From Mucilaginibacter sp. (GTDB lineage Bacteria; Bacteroidota; Bacteroidia; Sphingobacteriales; Sphingobacteriaceae): 5,100 nt of DNA. The position numbers and the translations under genes were made by a program. A model generated the notes under the pieces. It searched no databases. It saw nothing but the letters and a program-made list of their open reading frames with translations, and was not told where the DNA came from. Below are positions 1 to 5,100 of this stretch, one piece after another. The stretch is from NCBI GenBank assembly GCA_028288315.1, contig JAQBNY010000114.1, positions 1-5,100 on the forward strand. Reading direction: 5' to 3'. Each line of letters opens with the position of its first letter. The first letter of the stretch is position 1.

Positions 1-1
1 G

Positions 2-457
2 CTAAGCTTTAACAATTACCAGGTTAATTTTAATAATGCAATCATCACCAATGAAAACATTAACAGTGAGGCATTGAAACAGGATTGTATCAACTACCTG
101 CAAAAACAGCCTGAAATTGCTTATGCCGTTGATATGCAAAAGGCACAATCAAGCACTGTTCCTGAAGACCTGCGTTCGCGGATCCAAAATGGTTACAATG
201 CTGAGCGTAGCGGAGCCATCCAGGTTATTTTAAAACCCGGATGGTACTCGGGCCACGGTGCAACAGGCACAACACATGGTACCTGGAACCCATATGATGC
301 GCACATTCCGTTAGTGTTTATGGGCTGGGGCATTAAGCATGGCAGCCTTGTACGCGAAACTTACATGACAGATATTGCAGCAACCGTAGCAGCACTATTA
401 CATATACAAGCACCAAACGGCAACATAGGCCATCCAATTGGCGAAGTATTGAAGTAG
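2..457 (+). CDS. PafA-like alkaline phosphatase / phosphodiesterase, C-terminal part (5' end outside window)
   Basis: The frame is open from the window edge to the TAG at 455-457, so this is the last ~151 residues of a longer protein. An internal TTG at 74 could be read as a start but is not one, because the frame continues upstream. The fragment carries the C-terminal signature of the alkaline phosphatase superfamily (type I phosphodiesterase / PafA group): a GTTHGT motif followed by a PYDAHIPLVF-like strand and a GWGI turn. The His codon at 275-277 matches the last zinc-ligand histidine of the two-zinc site in PafA. The tail (DIAATVAALL, then a PNGNIGHPI segment) is typical of the family. 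Known members are exported phosphomonoesterases that release phosphate from organic esters. The Thr nucleophile, the other metal ligands and any signal peptide lie upstream and cannot be checked, so substrate class is uncertain. The next gene is on the same strand, with a palindromic repeat between. Confidence 0.85.
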   Translation, partial: LSFNNYQVNFNNAIITNENINSEALKQDCINYLQKQPEIAYAVDMQKAQSSTVPEDLRSRIQNGYNAERSGAIQVILKPGWYSGHGATGTTHGTWNPYDAHIPLVFMGWGIKHGSLVRETYMTDIAATVAALLHIQAPNGNIGHPIGEVLK

Positions 458-472
458 GTATTAGTCAAATAA

Positions 473-549
473 ATTACCACAAAGGGCACAGAGATTGAGT
501 GACGATCTTTGTGCCCTTTGTTACTTTTTTGTGTCCTCTGTGGTTAAAT
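473..549. repeat. Intergenic palindromic repeat made of CCACARAGGRCACARAG-like units
   Basis: Three related ~17-bp units are visible. One is on the + strand (CCACAAAGGGCACAGAG, 477-493). Two are on the minus strand: AACAAAGGGCACAAAG (complement of 507-522) and CCACAGAGGACACAAAA (complement of 527-543). The outer ends are also inverted, with TTACCACA at 474-481 against TGTGGTTAA at 539-547. The block fills almost the whole gap between the phosphatase stop and the thiE-like start. From memory, similar CACAAAGG/CACAGAGG blocks recur in intergenic DNA of many Bacteroidota and some other bacteria; no genome search was possible. Function is unknown; the inner hairpin is listed separately. Confidence 0.75.
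479..521 (+). terminator. Strong hairpin after the phosphatase gene, likely terminator
   Basis: A 17-bp stem pairs ACAAAGGGCACAGAGAT (479-495) with ATCTTTGTGCCCTTTGT (505-521) around a 9-nt loop. The only non-Watson-Crick position is 491/509, which is a G-U wobble in RNA. A T-rich run (TACTTTTTT, 522-530) follows, so on the + strand this has the shape of a rho-independent terminator 22 bases after the phosphatase stop. It is also the core of the intergenic repeat, so termination may be incidental to another origin. The T run starts one base late and is interrupted by a C, which lowers confidence. Confidence 0.5.
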
Positions 550-558
550 AAACATGCT

Positions 559-1182
559 ATGAAAAAATACATCTCCAAATTCCATTACCTCACGCAGGAT
601 ATGCCCAACCGCAGCCATATTGAACAGGTACAGATAGCTTGTGAGGCAGGCGCTAACTGGATACAGTACCGTTGCATGAGTAAAAGAGATGATGAATTAA
701 TACCAGAAATTCATCAGATAGCTTCCATTTGTGATGATTGGGGTGCAACGCTTATCCTCACTAACCATTATCATTTACTGGATAAAGTAGATGCACAAGG
801 TGTACATATAGAAGATTGTGATGCAGATTTTGCCGCCATACGAGAAGCAATTACTGATGAAAAAACTTTAGGGGCATCTGCTACAAATATTGAAGCGCTG
901 TTAAGGATACAAAATTCCGGAGTAGTTGATTATTGCGGCTATGGCCCTTTTGCTCATACGGATACCAAGCCCAACAACAAACCGCTACTGGGTTATGAAG
1001 GCTATCGTCAATTAGAAAGGCAACCTATAGATATTCCTGTAATAGCAGTTGGTGGTATACAGTTAAAAGACGTTGAACCTTTGATAAAGACCGGAATTTA
1101 TGGTATAGCCGTATCTTCAGCTGTTAACCTTTCGTTCGACCCAAGGGGTATGGTAAAGGAAATATATAGAAGGGTTTATTAA
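559..1182 (+). CDS. thiE: ThiE-like thiamine-phosphate synthase family protein (divergent)
   Basis: This 207-residue protein has the length and motif order of the ThiE/TenI TIM-barrel family. Members of the ThiE branch join HMP pyrophosphate and thiazole phosphate into thiamine phosphate in the cytosol. Visible family landmarks are WIQYR (34-38), GVHIEDCD (81-88), GAS (105-107), YGPFAHTDTK (128-137), GYEGY (145-149), VIAVGGI (161-167) and GIAVSSAV (182-189). R38, D88, S107, T134, T136 and K137 sit where the substrate/phosphate and metal contacts are expected. However, the usual RxK lysine is M40, and the usual Asn-Asp pair before the GVH strand is T68-N69, so the Mg-pyrophosphate pocket looks altered. 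The start at 559 (MKKYISK) is chosen over an in-frame start at 499, because the 20 extra residues would come entirely from the intergenic repeat. No thi genes or THI-box are visible nearby, so it is an orphan. A TenI-like or paralogous role is possible. Confidence 0.8.
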   Translation: MKKYISKFHYLTQDMPNRSHIEQVQIACEAGANWIQYRCMSKRDDELIPEIHQIASICDDWGATLILTNHYHLLDKVDAQGVHIEDCDADFAAIREAITDEKTLGASATNIEALLRIQNSGVVDYCGYGPFAHTDTKPNNKPLLGYEGYRQLERQPIDIPVIAVGGIQLKDVEPLIKTGIYGIAVSSAVNLSFDPRGMVKEIYRRVY

Positions 1183-1184
1183 TT

Positions 1185-1212
1185 TGTCATCCTGAACGAT
1201 AGTGAAGGATCT
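1185..1212. repeat. TGTCATCCTGA...GAAGGATCT intergenic repeat
   Basis: Three bases after the thiE-like stop lies TGTCATCCTGAACG followed by ATAGTGAAGGATCT. From memory, this matches a widely dispersed intergenic repeat of the general form GTCATCCTGAGC...GAAGGATCT, common in Bacteroidota and other bacteria; I could not search for copies. ATCCT (1189-1193) and AGGAT (1206-1210) form a short 5-bp stem. A separate ACATGC / GCATGT inverted pair lies at 1220-1225 and 1237-1242. The repeat sits between convergent genes, and no classical terminator with a T run is visible in this 83-bp gap. Confidence 0.6.
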
Positions 1213-1265
1213 ATAGCGAACATGCAGATCATTTAAGCATGTCGTCAATCAGATGTTTAACTAAC

Positions 1266-1757
1266 TTAAAACATGGGGTGCGGATTGGCTGATTTCTCCG
1301 GCACTTCCTGTATCACATCCCAGTGCTCGGCTATTTTGCCGTTCTCTATCCGAAAGATATCAATCACTGAACTTGTTTTATCACCCATTTTACTTTTAGT
1401 GTGAATATAAACAAGGTCGCCATCGGCGCTTAGGTGTTGTATATCAATTTTTGTTTTTGGCGCGCCTTTGAACCATACGGTTGCACCTTGCCTTAAAGCT
1501 TCCCTGCCATCAGGCAAGCCGGGGTTGTGTTGAATATAATTTGGGGTAAGGTATTTATCAAGCGCGGCAATGTTTTTATCGCCAAAAAACTCCTGGTAAA
1601 ACTCAGCTACCATTTTTTTATTTAACGAAAGCATAGTGGCTTGTTTGCTTAATGAATCGGCAGTTGCCAACCTGGCTTGTGTGTTGCTGTTAACGCATGA
1701 TGCTATTGCAACTAGCATTATGCTGAATATGAATAAAGCACATCTAATGTTTTTCAT
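1266..1757 (-). CDS. SnoaL-like / NTF2-like domain lipoprotein
   Basis: The 163-residue product begins with a lipoprotein signal peptide: positive MKNIR, a hydrophobic stretch at 7-19, and a lipobox I-A-S-C with the acylated cysteine at C21. After a short linker (22-44), one NTF2-fold domain of the SnoaL-like polyketide-cyclase type covers about 45-155. Its landmarks are MVAEFYQEFF (49-58), NYIQHNPGLPDGREAL (73-88) and NGKIAEHWDVIQEVP (139-153). The YIQHNP and EHWDV blocks are characteristic of SnoaL-like proteins, where polar residues line an open pocket. The substrate and even catalytic activity of this branch are not established. No acidic residues follow C21, so the typical Bacteroidota surface-export signal is not seen, and a periplasmic-facing location is inferred. 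It converges on the thiE-like gene and diverges from the S9 peptidase gene, so it is probably transcribed alone. Confidence 0.8.
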   Translation of the reverse strand: MKNIRCALFIFSIMLVAIASCVNSNTQARLATADSLSKQATMLSLNKKMVAEFYQEFFGDKNIAALDKYLTPNYIQHNPGLPDGREALRQGATVWFKGAPKTKIDIQHLSADGDLVYIHTKSKMGDKTSSVIDIFRIENGKIAEHWDVIQEVPEKSANPHPMF

Positions 1758-1973
1758 GTTTGAATGTAGGTTTTACCAATATAAAATTACGATTTATAAG
1801 CCGCATATACATGCTCGTCCAATATCTGGTTGTTTTTACTACGGGATCTTTTAATATCGATGTGAGTCTGGTGCCTTTTATTTCCATTTGTAACAATCCA
1901 ATCTTTAAAAATACTAATATTACTTAAACTGTTAAATTGCACCAGCTAATAGCCTTTTCTTTGATCAATTTAT
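1758..1973. other. Divergent intergenic region between the SnoaL-like and S9 peptidase genes
   Basis: This 216-bp AT-rich gap must carry the promoters of both flanking genes. On the minus strand, TATATTGG (complement of 1776-1783) is one base from the TAnnTTTG -7 consensus and lies 18 bases before the lipoprotein start, but no TTG sits at the right distance upstream. On the + strand, TTTCTTTG (1956-1963) follows TTG (1937-1939) at a 16-base spacing. That also has one mismatch and would leave almost no leader. Neither is convincing. I see no operator palindrome, small gene or RNA element here. Confidence 0.4.
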
Positions 1974-4382
1974 ATGAAAAAACTTTTTACCCCATTATTA
2001 CTGCTCGTATTTACAGGCGCATCGGCCCAAAAACTGGAGGTGCTGACTGTTGAAAAAATAATGCGTGATCCTAAATGGATGGGCGTTTCGCCGTCAAACA
2101 TCCAATGGAGCAATGACAGTAAGAAGGTTTACTTTAACTGGAACCCCGATAAAGCCGAACGTAGTGAATTATACAACATTACTACTGTAAATATTAAGCC
2201 AAAAAAGGTAAGTATCGCCGACAGGAAAGCATTGACGCCCGACAATGGCAAATGGAACAGAAAACACACGCTAAAAACTTTTGAAAAGAATGGCGATATA
2301 TATCTTCTTGAATTAAAATCAGGAAAGATAGTACAGCTCACCAATACAGCCGATAGGGAAACTAACCCAACCTTTAGCGGTGATGAAAGCAGCATTATCT
2401 TCACAAATGATAATAACCTGTTCGCCCTTAAATTAGGCAAGGGCGAACTGGTGCAGCTCACTAACTTTATAAAATCCGCTACTTCCGGAGGTTCTGCAGC
2501 AGGTGGTGGAAGAAGAGGAGGTACAACCGGGGACGGGCAAGCAGACAACGAGCAGGAACGCTGGCTAAAGAACCAGCAAATGGAACTGTTTGATATTATT
2601 AAAGTTAATGACAAGGATAAAAAGCTGGATTCGGCAGAGCGTAAAATGCTGCAGGCCGATAAGCTGAAAGAAATAAACATTGGCGACAAAAGGGTAGGCG
2701 CTACACAGTTAAGTCCGGATGGCAGGTATGTTACTTATCGTTTAACCCAGGCTGCAGATGGTGCCAAAAGCACTATTGTGCCAAATTATGTAACCTCATC
2801 GGGCTATACCGAAGATATTCCGAACCGCACAAAGGTAGGCAGCCCGCAATCTACATCTGTAAGCTACATTTTGGATAAACAGCGAGACACTGTTTACAGC
2901 ATCAATACAAAAGATATTCCCGGCATAAAAGATCTGCCCGACTATGTAAAGGATTACCCTAAACAGCTGGAAGACCGCAAAAAAGCAAATGCCGACCGCA
3001 AGGTAGATATTAGCGCTACATTTTGGAGCGAGGACGGTAAAAATGCGGTAGTAGTTGTAGAGTCACAAGATAATAAGGACCGCTGGATAATGAAGCTTAA
3101 TCCGGTAACCGGTAAACTGTCACTACTTGATCGCCAGCGCGATGAGGCCTGGATAGGTGGTCCCGGAATAAACAACTTTGCAGGCGGAAGTTTAGGTTAT
3201 ACAGATAACACGCATTTTTATTACCAAAGCGAAGCCAATGGTTACTCGCACCTGTATTTAATTGACATAGTAAGCGGCGAGAAAAAACAGCTCACCAGAG
3301 GTAAATGGGAAGTGCAAACGCTGCAGCTGTCGAATGATAAAAAAACGTTTTACTTTACTGCAAACATTGAGCATCCGGGTATTACCCATTTTTACCGTAT
3401 TCCGGTAAGCGGCGGTACACCGGTTAAACTAACCTCTATGAAGGGCGGCAACGAGATAGAGCTTTCACCTGATGAAAAATGGCTGGCTGTCCGTTATTCA
3501 TACTCCAACAAACCATGGGAACTGTATCTGCAACCCAATACACCAGGCACAAAAGCAGTACAGGTAACCAATTCAGTAAGCGAAGAATTTAAATCATACC
3601 CATGGAAAGAGCCCGAGGTCATCAGCTTTAAAAATCGTAATGGCAAAGATATTTACGCGCGTTTATATCTGCCTAAAAATCCCGATCCGGCAAAGCCTGC
3701 TGTAGTATTTGTACATGGCGCGGGTTATCTGCAAAATGTTCACTTTTGGTGGAGCACTTATTTCCGTGAGTATATGTTTAATAATATGCTGGTTGATAAT
3801 GGCTACACCGTTTTGGATATTGACTACACAGGCAGCGCGGGCTATGGCCGTGACATTCGCACCGGTATTTACCGCCACATGGGCGGTGCTGACCTGACCG
3901 ACCAAGTGGATGGTGTAAAGCTATTGGTTGAAAAATATGGCGTAAATCCTAAGCATGTAGGTTTATATGGCGGCTCTTATGGTGGTTTCATCACCTTGAT
4001 GGCTTTGTTTACCCAGCCTGATGTTTTTACCGCCGGTGCAGGTTTACGTTCGGTAACAGATTGGGCACATTATAATCACGGTTATACATCAAACATATTG
4101 AATGAGCCTTATAATGATGAAAAGGCCTATCGCCAAAGTTCGCCTATTTATTTTGCCGACGGATTAAAAGGCCACTTGCTAATGGCACATGGCATGGTAG
4201 ATCAGAATGTGAATTTCCAGGACATTGTTAGGCTAAGTCAGCGGTTAATAGAGCTGCATAAAGGCAACTGGGAGCTTGCTCCATACCCGGTAGAAGACCA
4301 CGGCTTTGTACAACCCAGCAGCTGGACAGATGAATATAGCCGTATATACAAACTGTTTGAAGAAACGTTAAAGAGTAAGTAA
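1974..4382 (+). CDS. Secreted S9 family serine peptidase (DPP IV / prolyl oligopeptidase type)
   Basis: The 802-residue protein starts with a signal peptide (MKKLFTPLLLLVFTGASA, likely cut before Q19), so it acts in the periplasm or outside. Residues ~25-550 form the DPP IV-type N-terminal beta-propeller, with repeated blade-like blocks such as QLTN...NPTFSGDES and QLTRGKWEVQTLQLSND. Residues ~560-800 are the alpha/beta-hydrolase domain: FVHGAGY (579-585) near the oxyanion region, GSAGYGRD (620-627), the nucleophile elbow GGSYGG with S668, then D743 in GMVDQNV and H776 in EDHGF. Triad spacing matches DPP IV-like enzymes. Family members remove dipeptides or cleave after proline in peptides; exact specificity cannot be read here. 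An unusual Gly/Arg-rich stretch (172-192) interrupts the propeller and is followed by a charged, probably helical segment (193-235). No strong Shine-Dalgarno is seen before the ATG. The downstream lipoprotein gene follows within 41 bases, suggesting co-transcription. Confidence 0.93.
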   Translation: MKKLFTPLLLLVFTGASAQKLEVLTVEKIMRDPKWMGVSPSNIQWSNDSKKVYFNWNPDKAERSELYNITTVNIKPKKVSIADRKALTPDNGKWNRKHTLKTFEKNGDIYLLELKSGKIVQLTNTADRETNPTFSGDESSIIFTNDNNLFALKLGKGELVQLTNFIKSATSGGSAAGGGRRGGTTGDGQADNEQERWLKNQQMELFDIIKVNDKDKKLDSAERKMLQADKLKEINIGDKRVGATQLSPDGRYVTYRLTQAADGAKSTIVPNYVTSSGYTEDIPNRTKVGSPQSTSVSYILDKQRDTVYSINTKDIPGIKDLPDYVKDYPKQLEDRKKANADRKVDISATFWSEDGKNAVVVVESQDNKDRWIMKLNPVTGKLSLLDRQRDEAWIGGPGINNFAGGSLGYTDNTHFYYQSEANGYSHLYLIDIVSGEKKQLTRGKWEVQTLQLSNDKKTFYFTANIEHPGITHFYRIPVSGGTPVKLTSMKGGNEIELSPDEKWLAVRYSYSNKPWELYLQPNTPGTKAVQVTNSVSEEFKSYPWKEPEVISFKNRNGKDIYARLYLPKNPDPAKPAVVFVHGAGYLQNVHFWWSTYFREYMFNNMLVDNGYTVLDIDYTGSAGYGRDIRTGIYRHMGGADLTDQVDGVKLLVEKYGVNPKHVGLYGGSYGGFITLMALFTQPDVFTAGAGLRSVTDWAHYNHGYTSNILNEPYNDEKAYRQSSPIYFADGLKGHLLMAHGMVDQNVNFQDIVRLSQRLIELHKGNWELAPYPVEDHGFVQPSSWTDEYSRIYKLFEETLKSK

Positions 4383-4423
4383 TTTTATAGTGCCGCGGGA
4401 TGAGTCAGCTAAATGAACACAAA

Positions 4424-4843
4424 ATGAAAAAAATATCTGTCGTGCTTTTGTTACTCTCCCTTGCCTGCACCCCGGCAAAGCACCCTGCTGCGGTAAAGAT
4501 CAGGCTAATTAATAACAAGCAATCTATTGAGTTTAGAGGGTTGAATTACGCGGTGATGCAGGAGATAGGTCGCGATTCATCAACAGAGGAATGGCAAAGC
4601 CTTATACCGGTTTACCGGATGCCGAGGGATACGGATATGAAAAACTATCAGCCCGAACAACCAGGCAGGTACGAGCTTAAAGATAACGCGGTGATTTTTA
4701 CGCCTGATACGCCTTTTGTTGCGGGGCAGGTTTACTTTGTACGCAATTACCGCCTGGGTGAAGGCTCAACCCTGGCAGATTATATAAAAGGGCGTACACA
4801 ACCCGGCAGGACCCATTTTACTGATTTGATTTTTAAGCAATAA
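4424..4843 (+). CDS. Small lipoprotein of unknown function
   Basis: I do not recognise this 139-residue protein. It opens with a lipoprotein-type signal peptide: MKK, a hydrophobic run at 4-14, then S-L-A-C with C15 as the likely acylated residue. The -3 position is Ser rather than Leu, so the lipobox is imperfect. The start at 4424 is preferred over the in-frame ATG at 4400, because the upstream start would put eight polar residues before the signal peptide; neither start has a clear ribosome-binding site. The mature part is mostly beta-prone. The stretch NAVIFTPDTPFVAGQVYFV (88-106) resembles the 'F-T-P-x-x-P-x-x-x-G-x-x-Y' edge of bacterial Ig-like folds, which is only a resemblance. No catalytic motif or transmembrane helix is visible. 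It begins 41 bases after the S9 peptidase stop on the same strand with no terminator between, so the two may form one unit. Confidence 0.75.
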   Translation: MKKISVVLLLLSLACTPAKHPAAVKIRLINNKQSIEFRGLNYAVMQEIGRDSSTEEWQSLIPVYRMPRDTDMKNYQPEQPGRYELKDNAVIFTPDTPFVAGQVYFVRNYRLGEGSTLADYIKGRTQPGRTHFTDLIFKQ

Positions 4844-4847
4844 GCCT

Positions 4848-4875
4848 TTGGAATAAAAAATATTTCGTACATTTG
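4848..4875 (+). promoter_or_regulatory. Consensus Bacteroidota promoter for rimP
   Basis: TTG (4848-4850) and TACATTTG (4868-4875) are separated by 17 bases. This exactly fits the TTG-N17-23-TAnnTTTG pattern used by the primary sigma factor of Bacteroidota. Transcription would start near 4880-4884, just before the hairpin at 4887-4915, and give a leader of roughly 100 bases before the rimP start. It is the only full match to this pattern I found in the window. Confidence 0.75.
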
Positions 4876-4886
4876 TAACTGAATTC

Positions 4887-4920
4887 AAAAGAGGGGGCTA
4901 TTTGTCCCCTCTTTTATTTT
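4887..4920 (+). terminator. Terminator-shaped hairpin in the rimP leader (possible attenuator)
   Basis: AAAAGAGGGG (4887-4896) pairs perfectly with CCCCTCTTTT (4906-4915). A G-U wobble at 4897/4905 extends the stem to 11 pairs around the loop CTATTTG. The 3' side runs into TTTTATTTT (4912-4920), the U tract of a rho-independent terminator. It lies 43 bases after the lipoprotein stop, so it can end that transcript. It also lies downstream of the rimP promoter, so rimP transcripts must read through it, which suggests attenuation. Confidence 0.75.
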
Positions 4921-4940
4921 ATCAATCAAATTATCATCCG

Positions 4941-4966
4941 TCCTGTTAGTTATCAGGATAAAAGGA
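4941..4966 (+). promoter_or_regulatory. Small hairpin and ribosome-binding site before rimP
   Basis: TCCTG (4941-4945) can pair with CAGGA (4954-4958) across an 8-nt loop. Just after it, AAGGA (4962-4966) is the best Shine-Dalgarno candidate, 13 bases before the rimP ATG, which is a rather long spacing. The stretch TAAAAG (4959-4964) is also complementary to CTTTTA (4911-4916) in the 3' arm of the upstream hairpin, so alternative pairings are possible but weak and AT-rich. Confidence 0.35.
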
Positions 4967-4979
4967 AAAACATACGATA

Positions 4980-5100
4980 ATGAATATTGAAAAAAGGGTA
5001 ACAGAGCTGGTAGAAGAGAAAATTGCCGATATGCCTAATCTGTTTTTGGTGGATGTTAAAATGCACTCAAACGGTAAGCTTATAGTATTGGTTGATGGGG
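4980..5100 (+). CDS. rimP: Ribosome maturation factor RimP, N-terminal part (runs off the window)
   Basis: The ATG at 4980 opens a frame that stays open to the window end, giving 40 codons. The residues read MNIEKRVTELVEEKIADM, then NLFLVDVKMHSNGKLIVLVDG. The helix followed by a strand carrying a (F/Y)LVDV...KLIVLVDG pattern is the typical start of Bacteroidota RimP (DUF150/YhbC family). RimP binds the free 30S subunit and helps it mature. In most bacteria rimP is followed by nusA and infB, which would lie beyond this window. The upstream promoter and terminator-shaped hairpin suggest control by transcription attenuation in the leader. The assignment rests on only the first quarter of the protein, but the pattern and start are clear. 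Confidence 0.85.
   Translation, partial: MNIEKRVTELVEEKIADMPNLFLVDVKMHSNGKLIVLVDG

Noticed and set aside
74..76. TTG as start of the phosphatase fragment
   Set aside because: The same frame is open to the window edge and the C-terminal domain alone would lack the nucleophile and most metal ligands, so the gene starts upstream.
499..558. In-frame upstream start that would extend the ThiE-like protein by 20 residues
   Set aside because: The extension is translated from the palindromic repeat and has no counterpart at the ThiE N-terminus; MKKYISK at 559 fits the family length.
1636..1854. 72-codon + strand frame over the SnoaL-like gene start
   Set aside because: It is mostly antisense to the lipoprotein signal-peptide region and has no recognisable domain or start context.
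1937..1963. TTG-N16-TTTCTTTG as promoter of the S9 peptidase gene
   Set aside because: There is one mismatch in the -7 box, short spacing, and a leader of only a few bases; not convincing against the clean match before rimP.
2129..2689. 186-codon open frame on the minus strand
   Set aside because: It lies fully inside the S9 peptidase gene in antisense, with a Ser/Leu/Pro-rich composition typical of a shadow frame and no family motifs.
3663..3905. Overlapping small frames on both strands within the hydrolase domain
   Set aside because: They coincide with the conserved catalytic domain of the S9 peptidase and are read out of its frame; no independent support.
4400..4423. ATG at 4400 as start of the small lipoprotein
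   Set aside because: It places eight polar residues before the hydrophobic signal sequence; the ATG at 4424 gives a normal lipoprotein signal peptide.
1..5100. A new defence, mobile or secondary-metabolite system
   Set aside because: The genes are recognisable housekeeping or exported proteins with no transposase, integrase, nuclease, toxin-antitoxin pair, CRISPR repeats or biosynthetic enzymes in view.

Overview
The window looks like an ordinary chromosomal segment from a Bacteroidota bacterium. The family is probably Sphingobacteriaceae (Mucilaginibacter/Pedobacter-like), which is an inference. Four things point there: moderately AT-rich DNA with weak ribosome-binding sites, a TTG-N17-TAnnTTTG type promoter, a PafA-like phosphatase and a secreted S9 (DPP IV-like) peptidase of Bacteroidota type, and the start of rimP.

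Layout: (1) positions 2-457 hold the 3' end of a PafA-like alkaline phosphatase / phosphodiesterase on the + strand. (2) Positions 473-549 are a compact intergenic palindromic repeat built from three copies of a CCACARAGGRCACARAG-like motif; its inner hairpin could terminate the phosphatase transcript. (3) Positions 559-1182 encode a stand-alone, divergent ThiE-like protein. (4) A second kind of dispersed repeat (TGTCATCCTGA...GAAGGATCT) lies between convergent genes at 1185-1212. (5) Positions 1266-1757 on the minus strand encode a small SnoaL/NTF2-like lipoprotein. (6) A 216-bp divergent intergenic region precedes (7) a large secreted S9 peptidase at 1974-4382 with a visible Ser-Asp-His triad, followed closely by (8) a small lipoprotein of unknown function at 4424-4843. 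(9) A consensus Bacteroidota promoter, a strong terminator-like hairpin and the first 40 codons of rimP end the window.

The genes do not form one pathway. The phosphatase, the S9 peptidase and the two lipoproteins are predicted to be exported, and the peptidase with its following lipoprotein may be co-transcribed. ThiE-like (thiamine) and RimP (ribosome maturation) are cytosolic. I see no mobile element, CRISPR array, tRNA, rRNA or defence system. The most noteworthy items are the promoter-hairpin-rimP arrangement, which resembles a transcription attenuator, the substituted active-site positions in the ThiE-like protein, and the two dispersed intergenic repeats.
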